Source: Flavobacteriales bacterium
Lineage (GTDB): Bacteria; Bacteroidota; Bacteroidia; JANQJC01
Direction of reading: 5' to 3'
DNA length: 64,000 bases
Assembly (NCBI GenBank): GCA_028281825.1
Contig: JANQJC010000076.1
Coordinates: 1 to 64,000 of the forward strand
In this document: positions 18,613 through 28,978 of the stretch, one piece after another
Position numbering within the stretch: position 1 is the stretch's first letter
Layout of the letters: the number at the start of each line of letters is the position of its first letter
Notes under the pieces: generated by a model
The model's input: only the letters and a program-made list of their open reading frames with translations
What the model was told of the DNA's origin: nothing
The model's database searches: none
Position numbers and translations under genes: made by a program

Positions 18613-18659
18613 TGAGAATCAATAATTTTTTGATAGAGAAACACCCAAAACTTAACTCG

Positions 18660-18667
18660 CAAAGTTA
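18660..18667 (-). promoter_or_regulatory. candidate uvrD promoter -7 box
   Basis: TAACTTTG on the minus strand is an exact TAnnTTTG match 47 bp before the uvrD ATG. A -33 TTTG is not evident. Confidence 0.5.
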
Positions 18668-18736
18668 GTATTTTTGGTACATCTGAATTGATGAAAGGAG
18701 CTAAAAATCAGAGAGTTTTAAGAAAATTATTAACGA

Positions 18737-18766
18737 TTGGTACACATATTTTTTTTCGTAAATTTG
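18737..18766 (+). promoter_or_regulatory. promoter of the SprB-repeat adhesin gene
   Basis: TTG (18737-18739), a 19-bp spacer and TAAATTTG (18759-18766) form a good Bacteroidota sigma-ABfr type promoter. It lies within an in-frame upstream extension of the adhesin reading frame, so translation should start at the ATG at 18803 rather than at the upstream GTG. Confidence 0.65.
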
Positions 18767-18802
18767 GACGATTTTTTAGGAATAACCTTTAATAAACCAC
18801 CT

Positions 18803-21800
18803 ATGACTTTAGCGTTACGTAAAGTCTTCCTTACCTTGTTGATAGTACTTGTTGGGTTTTTATTCTCAAATAATACCCAAGCACAGTGTGTTACTACACC
18901 TGTAACTGGAGATTTGATTATTACCAGTAATACTTCGCTTTCAGGAACGTACAACATTACAGGTACTTTCAGAGTAGACCCTGGAGTTACTGTTACCGTT
19001 ACTCCTTATAGCTCAAATAGTTGTGGTGAATTAATTATTAATGCAGCCGTAATTGATATTCAGGGTAACATCAATGCAGATAATGCTGGATATAATGGTG
19101 GTGCAGGTGGCGCAGGTTCAAACAATGGAGTCAATATAATATATCTTACCAATTGTGTTGACAAAGATAATTGCTTCAATGTACAGGTGTTTGGTGGCAC
19201 TGCAGGTGCCAATGGAAATGGAACAGGTGCAGGTAGTGCAGGCGGTAATGGGGGAACAGGCAGTGGGCCTAAACAGGAGTGCGGTTCCTTTGGTGACGAT
19301 TATGGAAGAGTAGGTGGAGCTGGAGGTGCAGGTGCGGGTGCAGGCGGGTCTTATGGTGCTGCAGCCAATGCTGGAGGTGCAGGGGGTGCTGGTAACTCAT
19401 CAGGTAGCTTTAACTCAATATCACAAGCAACTTGTTCATCTCCTGTAGCAGGAGTGGCAGGCACAGCTGGTACTATTGCAACAGCTTATGGGACTAACAC
19501 AGGAACTGACATAGACTTAGGTTCTGGTGGCGCTGGCGCTGGTGGTGGCGGCAAAAGCCATGGCGACGGTGGTAACGGTGGCAATGGCGGTAATGGTGGT
19601 GGAAAAGTGTCTTTAAACTCTGCTGGTGCATTAACTATAACTGGCAATATTACTGCAATGGGTGGTGTTGGAGGCAATGGTGGCAACGGCGGTAATGGTG
19701 GAATTACCAATGATAGGTGTTGCACGGACGGTTGTAATGGTTGTGATGAGAATACCTATTCCGGTGGCGCTGGCGGTGGAGGTGGCGCTGGTGGCGGTTC
19801 TGGCGGTGGTATTTTAATCAGCGCCCTTGGAGACATGGCTATTTCTGGAACTTTAAATGCCCAAGGTGGTTCAGGTGGCGCTGGAGGTGGTGCGGGAAGT
19901 GCTTCAGGCCAATGTGACTATGCTAGTTTTTTGTGTGCTTGTGGCTGTAATGATGGTATAATCAATGCAGGTAATCCTGGAGCTCAAGGCGGTGGAGGCA
20001 GTGGTGGTCGTATTAAGATATTTGAAAACCCATGTAGAACTAATAATATTAGCCCAACTATTCAAATAGCTGGAGGTTCGGGTAATAGTGGTGTGGCAGC
20101 AAGCGGTGTTTATCATTTGGGAGCCAATGGTAGTATAAACAGTCCGGGTGGAACTATCGCATCAACTGATGTTAGCTGTTTTGGTTTAACTGACGGACAG
20201 GCTACCGTAACTGCAACAGGCGGCACCACGCCGTATACTTATGCCTGGAATGACCTAGGTAATCAAACTACTCCAACTGCTTCAAACCTTGGAGCGAACA
20301 CCTATACGGTGATAGTAACAGATGCTAATGGTTGTGACACCTCATTAACAGTTACTATTAATGAGCCTTCTCAATTAACTGTTGGAACTGTAGTAACAGA
20401 TATATTATGTAATGGAGATACTACTGGTGATATCACTGCAAACCCCAATGGCGGAACGTCTCCTTATACTTATGCTTGGAGTGACCCCAATAACCAAACT
20501 ACACAAACAGCAAGTGGTTTAACTGCAGGAACTTATACTGTTACTGTAACTGATGATAATGGTTGTAATAGCACTGCAACAGCGATTGTGAATGAACCTG
20601 GTGCCCTTTTAGCGGTGACTTCTGTGGTTTCTGATGTAAGCTGTTTCGGATTGAGCAATGGGCAGGCAAGTGTGGCGCCATCTGGTGGTGGCGGTGGTTA
20701 TACTTACGTATGGAGTGACCCCAATGCCCAAGTAACCCAAATTGCGAGTGGATTGGCAGCGGGAACCTATACTGTTACGGTGACAGATTTGAATAATTGT
20801 ACAGCAACTGGCACAGTAACTATCAATGAACCTGCAGAATTGATAGCCTCGGCAACATCACTACCTACCTCATGTAATGGAGGCAATGACGGCATGGCTA
20901 TAGGCTCAGCTACTGGAGGAACTATGCCTTACACGTATTTATGGAGTGACCCTAATAGTACCTCAAATGATACCTTATTTAATCAAAGTGCTGGAACATA
21001 TACTGTAACTGTAACTGATGCGAATCTTTGTACTTCAACAGCTACTGTGGTAGTTGATGAGCCTGTTGCATTGACTGCAAGTGTTGCGGTGGATAGTAAT
21101 GTAAGTTGTAATGGTGGTAGTGATGGTGCTGTTACCGTGAATCCATCTGGAGGTACAAGCCCTTACAGTTATTTGTGGAATGACCCTGCCGGGCAAAGCA
21201 ACCAAACTGCTATCAATTTGGCAGCAGGCACCTACGAGGTGACTGTAACAGATGATAATAACTGTACTTATGTGGTGCAAAATGTGTTGATTACACAACC
21301 ACAGGCGTTAACGCTAAGCGTTGGCTCAACTGTAGAAGTTAGTTGTAACGGTGGCAACGATGGCGCAGGAACCGTTATTGCAAGCAACGGAACGGCCCCT
21401 TATGATTTCTTATGGGATGACCCCAATACGCAGGCTACAGCAACAGCAACCGGGTTAGCTGCAGGCACTTATCAAGTATTGGTAACAGATGATAACGGTT
21501 GCACAGAAACAATCACGGTAAATATTTTAGAACCAACGGCACTAACGGTTAATGTAACCGATGATATTGATGTAACCTGCAATGGAGGCAGTGATGGTGA
21601 GGCTGTTGCTCTTGCTTCAGGCGGTACTGGTCCTTATACCTATATATGGGTACCATCAGGGCAAACCGGAACTACGGCTGATAGTTTGCCAGCGGGTGAG
21701 TATGTAGTGACTGCAACGGATGATAATGGATGCACGGCTACTGATACTACAATTATCAGTCAACCGCCTAATATCCTTTTGGCTTCGTTTACTGCTTCAC

Positions 21801-22294
21801 CTGACACGGGATTACAACCTTTGGATGTGGTTTTTACCAACAATAGTATTGGTGCATCATCCTATGAGTGGATATTTGGTGACGGGGAAACCTCAATTGA
21901 TGTGGCTCCAGTTCATTTATATGAGGACTCAGGGTTGCAAGAAGTGGTTTTGGTAGCATTTGATTCAGTAACTGGTTGTACAGACTCTATGTACAACTAC
22001 ATTTATATAGAGCCCACATCCATATTTGAAGTGCCTAACGTATTTACACCAAATGGTGATGGAATAAACGATTTGTTTAATCCAAAGTCTCGCAACCTTA
22101 CTGAGTTACGGGGTGAGATATATAATCGCTGGGGCCAAAAGGTATATGATTGGAGAACGCCACAGGATGGGTGGGATGGATATAGCTTAAGTAGTGTTGA
22201 GGTCTCAGCTGGTGTATATTTCTATGTTTTGAAGGCAAAGGGTGTGGATGGTAAGGAATATGAACAAAAAGGCTCAGTTCACCTGTTGCGCTAG
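18803..22294 (+). CDS. SprB-repeat surface adhesin with T9SS type B (CHU_C) sorting domain
   Basis: This protein of 1163 residues has a signal peptide (to about residue 28, ending NTQAQ). Residues 93-403 form a glycine-rich region that includes two cysteine clusters. Seven tandem SprB repeats of about 77 residues follow at 455-991, then a PKD domain at 993-1073 (EWIFGDGE). The gliding-motility-associated C-terminal domain starts at 1075 (FTPNGDGINDLFNP, then EIYNRWGQKVYD). It should be exported by T9SS and held on the surface as an adhesin. SprB-repeat proteins serve in gliding or attachment. No PorP/SprF-like partner gene is adjacent. The ATG at 18803 is chosen because the promoter at 18737-18766 lies upstream of it. 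Confidence 0.9.
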   Translation: MTLALRKVFLTLLIVLVGFLFSNNTQAQCVTTPVTGDLIITSNTSLSGTYNITGTFRVDPGVTVTVTPYSSNSCGELIINAAVIDIQGNINADNAGYNGGAGGAGSNNGVNIIYLTNCVDKDNCFNVQVFGGTAGANGNGTGAGSAGGNGGTGSGPKQECGSFGDDYGRVGGAGGAGAGAGGSYGAAANAGGAGGAGNSSGSFNSISQATCSSPVAGVAGTAGTIATAYGTNTGTDIDLGSGGAGAGGGGKSHGDGGNGGNGGNGGGKVSLNSAGALTITGNITAMGGVGGNGGNGGNGGITNDRCCTDGCNGCDENTYSGGAGGGGGAGGGSGGGILISALGDMAISGTLNAQGGSGGAGGGAGSASGQCDYASFLCACGCNDGIINAGNPGAQGGGGSGGRIKIFENPCRTNNISPTIQIAGGSGNSGVAASGVYHLGANGSINSPGGTIASTDVSCFGLTDGQATVTATGGTTPYTYAWNDLGNQTTPTASNLGANTYTVIVTDANGCDTSLTVTINEPSQLTVGTVVTDILCNGDTTGDITANPNGGTSPYTYAWSDPNNQTTQTASGLTAGTYTVTVTDDNGCNSTATAIVNEPGALLAVTSVVSDVSCFGLSNGQASVAPSGGGGGYTYVWSDPNAQVTQIASGLAAGTYTVTVTDLNNCTATGTVTINEPAELIASATSLPTSCNGGNDGMAIGSATGGTMPYTYLWSDPNSTSNDTLFNQSAGTYTVTVTDANLCTSTATVVVDEPVALTASVAVDSNVSCNGGSDGAVTVNPSGGTSPYSYLWNDPAGQSNQTAINLAAGTYEVTVTDDNNCTYVVQNVLITQPQALTLSVGSTVEVSCNGGNDGAGTVIASNGTAPYDFLWDDPNTQATATATGLAAGTYQVLVTDDNGCTETITVNILEPTALTVNVTDDIDVTCNGGSDGEAVALASGGTGPYTYIWVPSGQTGTTADSLPAGEYVVTATDDNGCTATDTTIISQPPNILLASFTASPDTGLQPLDVVFTNNSIGASSYEWIFGDGETSIDVAPVHLYEDSGLQEVVLVAFDSVTGCTDSMYNYIYIEPTSIFEVPNVFTPNGDGINDLFNPKSRNLTELRGEIYNRWGQKVYDWRTPQDGWDGYSLSSVEVSAGVYFYVLKAKGVDGKEYEQKGSVHLLR
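20164..21775 (+). repeat. seven tandem SprB repeats
   Basis: There are seven units of about 230 bp. Each encodes S/T-C-(N/F)G-..-DG, then GGT.PY.Y.W.DP, then AGTY.VTVTD.NGC and a closing EP or QP. Units 2 to 6 are closest to each other. Each is about 75-80 residues and is predicted to be a beta-sandwich with a conserved Cys pair. Confidence 0.9.
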
Positions 22295-22312
22295 TAAATC
22301 AGTCCTGTGTAA

Positions 22313-22342
22313 AGGCTCTTTTTTTGAGACAGAAAAGAGCCT
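22313..22342 (+). terminator. hairpin downstream of the adhesin gene
   Basis: AGGCTCTTTT and AAAAGAGCCT form a 10-bp stem with a 10-nt loop, 19 bp after the adhesin stop. No T run follows the stem, so it may end transcription only partly or act by stabilising the mRNA end. Confidence 0.45.
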
Positions 22343-22398
22343 AAGAATCCCCCACAAAAAAACTTCTTAAAAAAAGGTGGAAAAATTTGAGGTAGGCG

Positions 22399-22429
22399 TT
22401 TGAATTTGTCAATATTCTTGCTACCTTTG
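22399..22429 (+). promoter_or_regulatory. promoter of the ribosomal superoperon (str-S10-spc-alpha)
   Basis: TTTG (22399-22402), a 19-bp spacer and TACCTTTG (22422-22429) match the Bacteroidota consensus at every defined position. The rpsL ATG is 53 bp further on. This is the best promoter match in the window, consistent with a highly expressed ribosomal operon. Confidence 0.8.
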
Positions 22430-22482
22430 CCGTCCCAAAATTTTTGGGGACTTGTATAATTAATTGTTAAGAACACAGAAAT

Positions 22483-22863
22483 ATGCCTACAATTCAGCAA
22501 TTAGTGCGGAAAGGAAGAAGTAGCAAGGTTGAAAAAAGTAAATCACCTGCGCTTGATTCATGCCCTCAAAGACGAGGTGTGTGCGTGAGAGTGTATACAA
22601 CAACGCCTAAGAAGCCAAACTCAGCGATGAGGAAAGTAGCCAGGGTGAGGTTAACCAATGGTAAAGAGGTGAACGCTTATATAGGTGGTGAAGGTCATAA
22701 CTTACAAGAGCACAGTATTGTATTAGTGCGCGGTGGCAGGGTAAAGGATTTGCCAGGTGTTAGGTATCACATTGTACGCGGTGCGTTAGATACAGCTGGT
22801 GTGAATGATAGAAAGCAAGGTAGGTCAAAATACGGAACAAAAAGAGCTAAGAAAAAAAATTAA
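22483..22863 (+). CDS. rpsL: 30S ribosomal protein uS12
   Basis: At 126 residues this is the decoding-centre protein of the 30S subunit, and the first gene of the superoperon. The conserved [12 protein letters not shown] loop (40-51) and GGRVKDLPG (84-92) carry Lys at the positions where substitutions give streptomycin resistance, so the wild-type sensitive residues are present. The motif [11 protein letters not shown] is intact. The ATG has no Shine-Dalgarno, as is usual here. rpsG follows after 4 bp. Confidence 0.98.
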   Translation: MPTIQQLVRKGRSSKVEKSKSPALDSCPQRRGVCVRVYTTTPKKPNSAMRKVARVRLTNGKEVNAYIGGEGHNLQEHSIVLVRGGRVKDLPGVRYHIVRGALDTAGVNDRKQGRSKYGTKRAKKKN

Positions 22864-22867
22864 GTAA

Positions 22868-23335
22868 ATGAGAAAGTCGAAGTCTAAAAAGCGCGAGCTA
22901 AAGCCAGATTCAAGATTCGGTGATACTATGGTAACTCGCTTTGTGAACAGTTTAATGTTCGACGGTAAGAAGAGTACTGCTTACGCTATTTTTTATGATT
23001 CTATAGACATAGTTAGTGAGCGCACTAGCGAAGATGGTTTAGCTATTTGGAAAAAAGCTTTGACAAATGTAATGCCGCAGGTAGAGGTGAAAAGCCGCAG
23101 AGTGGGTGGTGCTACATTCCAGATACCACAAGAGGTAAGGCCAGAGAGAAAGTTGGCGGTTGGTATCAAGTGGCTAATCATGTTTGCCAGAAAAAGAAAT
23201 GAAAAGTCAATGGCTGAGAAGCTGGCTGGCGAGATAATAGCTGCTTCAAAAGAAGAGGGTGCTGCTCATAAGAAGAAAGAAGATACTCACAGGATGGCTG
23301 AAGCAAACAAGGCATTCTCTCATTTTAGGTTTTAA
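22868..23335 (+). CDS. rpsG: 30S ribosomal protein uS7
   Basis: This 155-residue primary binding protein of the 30S head nucleates assembly of the 3' major domain of 16S rRNA and lines the E site. The typical [16 protein letters not shown] and [20 protein letters not shown] segments are present. It sits between rpsL and fusA in the standard str order, 44 bp before fusA. Length and composition are normal for the phylum. Confidence 0.98.
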   Translation: MRKSKSKKRELKPDSRFGDTMVTRFVNSLMFDGKKSTAYAIFYDSIDIVSERTSEDGLAIWKKALTNVMPQVEVKSRRVGGATFQIPQEVRPERKLAVGIKWLIMFARKRNEKSMAEKLAGEIIAASKEEGAAHKKKEDTHRMAEANKAFSHFRF

Positions 23336-23379
23336 TTAGGATATAAATAAAAGAAAAGAAACAAGGAGATACTAGGTCT

Positions 23380-25500
23380 ATGAACCCGAAACTGAAATAC
23401 ACGAGGAACATTGGTATCATGGCGCATATCGACGCTGGTAAAACAACAACTACAGAGCGTATTCTGTATTATACTGGTATCAATCACAAGATAGGTGAGG
23501 TGCATGATGGTGCGGCTACCATGGACTGGATGGAGCAAGAGCAGGAGCGTGGTATTACAATTACTTCGGCTGCTACTACTACCTTCTGGAATTATCGTGA
23601 CGACCAGTATAAGATGAACATCATCGATACTCCTGGACACGTTGACTTTACTGTTGAGGTAGAACGTTCTTTGCGTGTATTGGATGGTGCGGTTGCCCTT
23701 TTCTGTGCGGTTGGCGGTGTTGAGCCTCAATCAGAAACAGTTTGGAGGCAGGCCGATAAATACAAAGTGCCTAGAATTGCATTTGTAAACAAAATGGATA
23801 GGGCTGGGGCTGATTTCTTGAGCGTGGTTAAGCAAATCAAAGAAAGGTTGGCGGCTAACCCAGTTCCACTTCAAATTCCTATTGGTGCTGAAGATACTTT
23901 TCGTGGTGTAGTCGATTTGGTTAACTGGAGGGCTATTGAGTGGGATGATTCAACTCAAGGTATGACCTTTACTGAAATTGACATGCCTGCAGATGTTGAG
24001 CCGATTGCTCGTGAGTGGAGAGAGAAGCTAATTGAGTCAGTTGCTGAGTATGACGATGCATTGATGGAGAAGTTTTTTGAGGATGCAGACTCAATTACTG
24101 AAGAAGAAATGTTTGCAGCTATCCGCAAGGGTACATTGGAAATGAAACTTATACCTGTATTCTGTGGTTCTGCATTCAAAAACAAGGGTGTGCAAACCAT
24201 GTTGGATGGTGTAATGGAGTTCTTGCCTAGTCCTTTGGATATTGAAGCTATTGAGGGTACTAACCCAAATACTGGTGAGAAAGAAGAGAGACATCCTGAT
24301 AACGATGAGCCTTTCTCTGCATTGGCATTTAAGATTGCTACTGACCCTTACGTAGGTCGTTTGGCATTCTTCCGTGCTTACTCTGGTAAGTTGGATGCGG
24401 GCTCTTATGTATTAAACACAAGAAGTGATAAGAAAGAAAGGATTTCAAGGATATTCCAAATGCACTCAAACAAGCAAAACTCTATCGATAAGATTGAGGC
24501 TGGTGATATTGGTGCTGCTGTTGGTTTTAAAGAAATCCGCACGGGAGATACTTTGACTGACGAAAAGAACCCAATCGTTCTTGAGTCAATGACTTTCCCA
24601 GATCCTGTTATCGGTTTGGCAATTGAGCCAAAGACACAGGCTGATGTGGATAAACTAGGTGTTGCCTTGGGTAAGCTAGCTGAGGAAGACCCAACCTTTC
24701 GTGTGAATACCGACCACGAAACAGGTCAAACTGTAATTAGTGGTATGGGTGAGCTTCACTTGGAGATTATTGTTGATAGGTTGAAGAGAGAGTTTAAGGT
24801 TGAGTGTAACCAAGGAGCTCCTCAAGTTAACTATAAAGAGGCTATTGCAGGTTCAGTTGAGCACCGTGAAGTTTATAAGAAACAAACTGGTGGTCGTGGT
24901 AAATTCGCGGATATCGTGGTTACCATTTCACAAGTTGATTTGGATGAGAATGGAGTGCCTAAAGAAGGTCTTCAATTTGAGAATGAGATTGTAGGTGGTA
25001 ACATTCCAAGAGAATTTATTCCTGCGGTTGAGAAGGGCTTCAAAGAGGCTATGCGTAATGGTCCTCTGGCTGGTTACCAAATGGATAGCTTAAAAGTGAG
25101 GTTGACTGATGGTTCATTCCACCCGGTTGACTCTGATTCACTATCGTTTGAGATATGTGCCAAGTCAGCATTTAGGGAAGCTACTAAAAAAGCTAACCCA
25201 GTGTTGTTAGAGCCTATCATGAAACTTGAAGTGCTTACTCCAGAAGAGAATATGGGTGATGTTGTAGCTGACTTGAATAGGAGAAGAGGTCAGATGGAGG
25301 GTATGGACTCAAGAGGTGGTGCTAAGGTTATCAAGGCCAAAGTTCCATTGAGTGAGATGTTTGGTTATGTGACTTCACTAAGAACAATTAGTTCTGGTCG
25401 TGCTTCGTCAACTATGGAGTTCTCACACTATGCTGAGACACCAAAGAACATTGCCGACGAAGTAATTTCCAAAGCACAGGGTAAGGTAAGTGTATCTTAA
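23380..25500 (+). CDS. fusA: elongation factor G
   Basis: This 706-residue translocase moves tRNA and mRNA through the ribosome using GTP. The G domain has AHIDAGKTT at 15-23, DTPGHVDFT and NKMDR. Domains II to V follow, including [12 protein letters not shown] in domain IV and [15 protein letters not shown] near the C terminus. An unusually good AAGGAG sits at 23363-23368, 11 bp before the ATG, although most genes around it have no Shine-Dalgarno. tuf does not follow it; rpsJ comes next after 24 bp, as in other Bacteroidota. Confidence 0.98.
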   Translation: MNPKLKYTRNIGIMAHIDAGKTTTTERILYYTGINHKIGEVHDGAATMDWMEQEQERGITITSAATTTFWNYRDDQYKMNIIDTPGHVDFTVEVERSLRVLDGAVALFCAVGGVEPQSETVWRQADKYKVPRIAFVNKMDRAGADFLSVVKQIKERLAANPVPLQIPIGAEDTFRGVVDLVNWRAIEWDDSTQGMTFTEIDMPADVEPIAREWREKLIESVAEYDDALMEKFFEDADSITEEEMFAAIRKGTLEMKLIPVFCGSAFKNKGVQTMLDGVMEFLPSPLDIEAIEGTNPNTGEKEERHPDNDEPFSALAFKIATDPYVGRLAFFRAYSGKLDAGSYVLNTRSDKKERISRIFQMHSNKQNSIDKIEAGDIGAAVGFKEIRTGDTLTDEKNPIVLESMTFPDPVIGLAIEPKTQADVDKLGVALGKLAEEDPTFRVNTDHETGQTVISGMGELHLEIIVDRLKREFKVECNQGAPQVNYKEAIAGSVEHREVYKKQTGGRGKFADIVVTISQVDLDENGVPKEGLQFENEIVGGNIPREFIPAVEKGFKEAMRNGPLAGYQMDSLKVRLTDGSFHPVDSDSLSFEICAKSAFREATKKANPVLLEPIMKLEVLTPEENMGDVVADLNRRRGQMEGMDSRGGAKVIKAKVPLSEMFGYVTSLRTISSGRASSTMEFSHYAETPKNIADEVISKAQGKVSVS

Positions 25501-25524
25501 TTAGAAGAAAGTATTAAAATAGAT

Positions 25525-25830
25525 ATGAGCCAAAAGATTAGAATAAAATTAAAGTCTTACGACCACAATTTGGTTGACAAGTCAGCTGAAAAAATCGTAA
25601 AGACAGTGAAGTCTACAGGAGCTGTAGTAAGTGGTCCAATTCCATTGCCAACTCATCAAAGAATATTCACAGTATTGAGGTCAACTCACGTGAATAAGAA
25701 AGCGAGGGAACAGTTCCAGGTAAGTTCATACAAGCGTTTGCTTGACATCTACAGCAGCACTGCTAAAACAGTTGATGCATTGATGAAGCTTGAATTGCCA
25801 AGTGGTGTTGAAGTAGAAATTAAGGTTTAA
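25525..25830 (+). CDS. rpsJ: 30S ribosomal protein uS10
   Basis: At 101 residues this is a normal-length uS10 of the 30S head, also called NusE for its part in antitermination with NusB. The conserved [15 protein letters not shown] start and GPIPLPT loop are present. It opens the S10 part of the superoperon and joins it to the str genes without an evident promoter or terminator. Confidence 0.98.
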   Translation: MSQKIRIKLKSYDHNLVDKSAEKIVKTVKSTGAVVSGPIPLPTHQRIFTVLRSTHVNKKAREQFQVSSYKRLLDIYSSTAKTVDALMKLELPSGVEVEIKV

Positions 25831-25854
25831 CAGGATAGTTAAAAGATAAAAGAC

Positions 25855-26487
25855 ATGTCTGGATTAATAGGCAAAAAAGTAGGAATGACTAACATCTTCA
25901 ATGAAGAAGGCAAGAATATTGCTTGCACTATCATTGAGGCAGGCCCATGTGTGGTTACACAAGTGAAAAATGTGGATACCGATGGGTATAAGTCCATTCA
26001 GCTTGCATATGAGGATAAAAAAGAAAAACATACCACTAAGGCGGAGCAAGGTCATTTTGATAAAGCAAAAACTACTCCAAAGAAAAAAGTGGTTGAATTC
26101 CGTTACTTCCGTGAGGAGTATGAAGGTAAATTGGAGTTGGGCAGTGAGCTGAAAGTTGATGATATTTTCAACGAAGGTGAATTTGTGGATGTGATTGGAA
26201 CTTCAAAAGGTAAGGGTTTTCAAGGTGTTGTTAAAAGACATGGCTTTGGTGGTGTAGGTCAAAGTACTCATGGTCAGCACAACAGAAACAGGGCTCCTGG
26301 TTCTATTGGTGCAGCTTCGTATCCAGCTCGTGTATTGCCTGGATTGAGAATGGCTGGTCAGACTGGTAACAAAACAGTGAAAGTTCAAAACCTTGTAGTC
26401 GTAAAAGTATTTCCTGAGAAGAACATCTTATTGGTAAGTGGTGCTATTCCAGGTCCAAACGGTTCATACGTTAAAGTAGAGAAGTAA
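25855..26487 (+). CDS. rplC: 50S ribosomal protein uL3
   Basis: This 210-residue early-assembly protein of the 50S subunit reaches toward the peptidyl transferase centre. It begins [18 protein letters not shown]. The typical loop [18 protein letters not shown] and the [18 protein letters not shown] segment, whose Gln is the PrmB methylation target in Gammaproteobacteria, are present. One base separates it from rplD. Confidence 0.97.
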   Translation: MSGLIGKKVGMTNIFNEEGKNIACTIIEAGPCVVTQVKNVDTDGYKSIQLAYEDKKEKHTTKAEQGHFDKAKTTPKKKVVEFRYFREEYEGKLELGSELKVDDIFNEGEFVDVIGTSKGKGFQGVVKRHGFGGVGQSTHGQHNRNRAPGSIGAASYPARVLPGLRMAGQTGNKTVKVQNLVVVKVFPEKNILLVSGAIPGPNGSYVKVEK

Positions 26488-26488
26488 A

Positions 26489-27118
26489 ATGAAAGTAGCA
26501 GTAATAGATATAAAGGGCAAAGAGACCTCAAAGAAGGTTGACCTGAACGATAGCATTTTTGCTATTGAGCCTAACGACCATGCGATTTATTTGGATGTGA
26601 AGCAGTATCAAGCTGCACAACGTCAAGGTACTCACAAGGCTAAGGAGAGAAGTGAAGTGAAGGGTAGTACCAAAAAGATAAGAAAGCAAAAGGGAACAGG
26701 TGGTGCTCGCTTTGGGGATATCAAAAACCCATTGTTTAGAGGTGGTGGCCGTGTGTTTGGTCCAAGGCCACGCGATTACGACTTTAAGCTGAACAAGAAA
26801 GTGAAAAGGCTTGCCAGGAAATCAGCATTGAGCTACAAGGCTAAGGATAATGCTATTACTGTTTTGGAAGACTTCAATTTTGATGCTCCTAAAACAAGCC
26901 AATATGTTGAGTTATTGAACAACTTGAAGCTTGCTGATAAGAAGACATTATTGGTGTTGGCTGGTTATGATAAAAACATTCTTTTATCATCTCGCAACCT
27001 TCAATCAACTAGAGTAGTTTCAGTTGCTGAATTGAATACTTACGATATACTAAATGCAAACAACCTGGTGATGGTTGAGAGCTCAGTAAAAGAAGTAGAA
27101 AACATACTAAGCAAGTAA
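26489..27118 (+). CDS. rplD: 50S ribosomal protein uL4
   Basis: This 209-residue protein has an extended loop ([20 protein letters not shown]) that forms part of the constriction of the peptide exit tunnel. In E. coli this protein also represses its own S10 operon, but no matching leader was identified here. It begins one base after the uL3 stop and is followed by the uL23 gene, indicating coupled translation. Confidence 0.97.
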   Translation: MKVAVIDIKGKETSKKVDLNDSIFAIEPNDHAIYLDVKQYQAAQRQGTHKAKERSEVKGSTKKIRKQKGTGGARFGDIKNPLFRGGGRVFGPRPRDYDFKLNKKVKRLARKSALSYKAKDNAITVLEDFNFDAPKTSQYVELLNNLKLADKKTLLVLAGYDKNILLSSRNLQSTRVVSVAELNTYDILNANNLVMVESSVKEVENILSK

Positions 27119-27124
27119 TAAGTG

Positions 27125-27418
27125 ATGAAAAATATATTGATAAAGCCCCTTTTAACCGAGAAAATGACTGAGATAAGCGAAAGCTTGAACCAATATGGTT
27201 TTGTGGTTGAGCCAAGTGCAAACAAGCTTGAGATAAAAGAAGCTGTGGAGCAACTTTATGGGGTGACTGTGGAAAGTGTAAATACAATGGTGTATCCGGG
27301 AAAGAAAAAGTCAAGGAGTACAAAAACACGCTACATCACAGGAAAGACAAGAAAGTTTAAAAAAGCTGTAGTAACAGTTGCTAGTGGTGAAACAATTGAT
27401 TTTTACAGCAATATTTAA
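27125..27418 (+). CDS. rplW: 50S ribosomal protein uL23
   Basis: This 97-residue protein sits at the exit of the nascent-chain tunnel and is the docking point for trigger factor and SRP. It has the IKPLLTEK start and a typical tail ending in the acidic-aromatic ETIDFYSNI. The ATG at 27125 is preferred over the overlapping in-frame GTG three bases earlier, since it gives the usual MKN start. Confidence 0.96.
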   Translation: MKNILIKPLLTEKMTEISESLNQYGFVVEPSANKLEIKEAVEQLYGVTVESVNTMVYPGKKKSRSTKTRYITGKTRKFKKAVVTVASGETIDFYSNI

Positions 27419-27424
27419 GAAATC

Positions 27425-28258
27425 ATGGGACTGAGAAAACTAAAACCAACAACACCGGGCCAGCGTTTTAAAGTAGTTAACGCATTTGATACTTTATCTG
27501 GTGACAAGCCTGAAAAGAGTTTGACCAAAGGTAAATCAAAAAGCGGCGGCCGTAACAACAGTGGTCGTATGACTATGCGCTATCTAGGTGGTGGACATAA
27601 GAAAAAGTATAGGGTTATTGACTTCAAGAGAGAGAAGAATGGTATTCCAGCAGTAGTTAAGACTGTTGAGTATGATCCAAACAGGACTGCTAATATTGCT
27701 TTACTTGTGTATGCTGACGGTGAGAAGAGATATATCATAGCTCCTAAAGGGCTTGAAGTAGGACAAACCGTAGTATCTGGTAAAGGTTCTTCACCTGACT
27801 TGGGTAATTCACTACCATTGATTGAAATACCTTTGGGTACTAATGTTCACTGTATTGAGTTGCAACCTGGTAAAGGTGCTGAGATGGCAAGAAGTGCTGG
27901 TGCTTATGCAGTATTGCAAGCTCGCGATGGTAAGTATGCCAACCTTAAGTTGCCTTCTGGCGAAATAAGAATGGTATTATCAACTTGTAAAGCTACAGTT
28001 GGTGTTGTTTCAAACACCGAGCACAACCTTGAAACTTCAGGTAAAGCTGGTAGAAGCAGATGGTTGGGTCGCAGACCAAGAGTACGTGGTGTTGTAATGA
28101 ACCCTGTAGATCACCCAATGGGTGGTGGTGAAGGTAGGGCTTCAGGTGGGCACCCAAGATCAAGGAATGGTATTCCTGCTAAAGGTTATAAGACAAGGAG
28201 GGGTAAAAACCTTTCTGACAAGTATATAGTTGAAAGAAGAAACGCTAAGAAAAAGTAA
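27425..28258 (+). CDS. rplB: 50S ribosomal protein uL2
   Basis: This 277-residue protein is required for 50S subunit association and peptidyl transferase activity. The conserved segments [19 protein letters not shown], the [12 protein letters not shown] motif with the important His, and a basic C-terminal tail are all present. The spacing of 6 bp to rplW and 7 bp to rpsS fits the compact S10 order. Confidence 0.98.
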   Translation: MGLRKLKPTTPGQRFKVVNAFDTLSGDKPEKSLTKGKSKSGGRNNSGRMTMRYLGGGHKKKYRVIDFKREKNGIPAVVKTVEYDPNRTANIALLVYADGEKRYIIAPKGLEVGQTVVSGKGSSPDLGNSLPLIEIPLGTNVHCIELQPGKGAEMARSAGAYAVLQARDGKYANLKLPSGEIRMVLSTCKATVGVVSNTEHNLETSGKAGRSRWLGRRPRVRGVVMNPVDHPMGGGEGRASGGHPRSRNGIPAKGYKTRRGKNLSDKYIVERRNAKKK

Positions 28259-28265
28259 TTAGGTA

Positions 28266-28535
28266 ATGTCAAGATCATTAAAAAAAGGGCCATTTATTGA
28301 CTTCAAGCTTGAAAAGCGTGTGCTTGAGTCTCAGCAATCAGGAAAGAAAAGTGTTATCAAGACTTGGTCAAGAAGGTCGATGATATCGCCAGACTTCGTT
28401 GGATTAACAATTGCTGTGCATAATGGTAAAACGTTTATTCCAGTGTATGTAACTGAAAACATGGTAGGTCATAAACTGGGTGAGTTTGCGCCAACCAGAA
28501 GTTTCAGGGGACACTCAGGTAACAAGAAAAAGTAA
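28266..28535 (+). CDS. rpsS: 30S ribosomal protein uS19
   Basis: This 89-residue protein of the 30S head lies next to uS13 and helps position the A-site tRNA; RimM, encoded at 7.8 kb, acts on it. The start [11 protein letters not shown] and the end [16 protein letters not shown] are the family signature. The gene falls between rplB and rplV as in most bacteria. Confidence 0.98.
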   Translation: MSRSLKKGPFIDFKLEKRVLESQQSGKKSVIKTWSRRSMISPDFVGLTIAVHNGKTFIPVYVTENMVGHKLGEFAPTRSFRGHSGNKKK

Positions 28536-28567
28536 TTAGGCTCTGAATATTTTAAGATTTAAGAGAA

Positions 28568-28963
28568 ATGGGTAATAGAAAAAAGCAGGCAGCCGATACA
28601 AGGAAGGAGGAAATGAAAACCACCTACCTGGCAAAATTGAACAACTGTCCAACGTCGCCAAGAAAAATGCGTTTGGTAGCTGACATGGTGCGTGGTGCAG
28701 ATATTTTCAAGGCATTATCAATGCTGCAATACACAAATAAAGAGGCTGCTATCCGTATGGAAAAGCTGTTGCGTTCAGCAATTGCTAATTGGGAAGCTAA
28801 GAATGAAGGTGAGAGGGCTGATGAGGCTAACCTTTATATCAAAGAGGTGTTTGTTGATAGCGGTACTATGCTAAAGCGTATAAGAACTGCTCCACAAGGT
28901 AGGGCACATAGAATAAGAAAAAGGTCAAATCATGTAACCCTGGTTTTGGGAAGCAGAAACTAA
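28568..28963 (+). CDS. rplV: 50S ribosomal protein uL22
   Basis: This 131-residue protein lines the exit tunnel with its beta-hairpin loop (about residues 95-110, [20 protein letters not shown]). The first 15 residues, rich in charged residues, extend beyond the E. coli form. An internal ATG at residue 16 ([20 protein letters not shown]) could be an alternative start, since the family core begins there. Confidence 0.95.
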   Translation: MGNRKKQAADTRKEEMKTTYLAKLNNCPTSPRKMRLVADMVRGADIFKALSMLQYTNKEAAIRMEKLLRSAIANWEAKNEGERADEANLYIKEVFVDSGTMLKRIRTAPQGRAHRIRKRSNHVTLVLGSRN

Positions 28964-28978
28964 TAAGACAGAAAAGTA

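Noticed and set aside
18737-18802. Upstream GTG start for the adhesin (22 more residues)
   Set aside because: A promoter with TTG-N19-TAAATTTG sits inside this stretch, and the signal peptide begins at the ATG at 18803.
19486-19725. Proline-rich minus-strand open frame in the adhesin's glycine-rich part
   Set aside because: GGN codons read as NCC/proline in reverse; not a gene.
20164-21775. Regular repeats considered as a CRISPR array
   Set aside because: Units are about 230 bp, coding, in frame and translate to SprB repeats. There are no short identical repeats with unique spacers and no cas genes.
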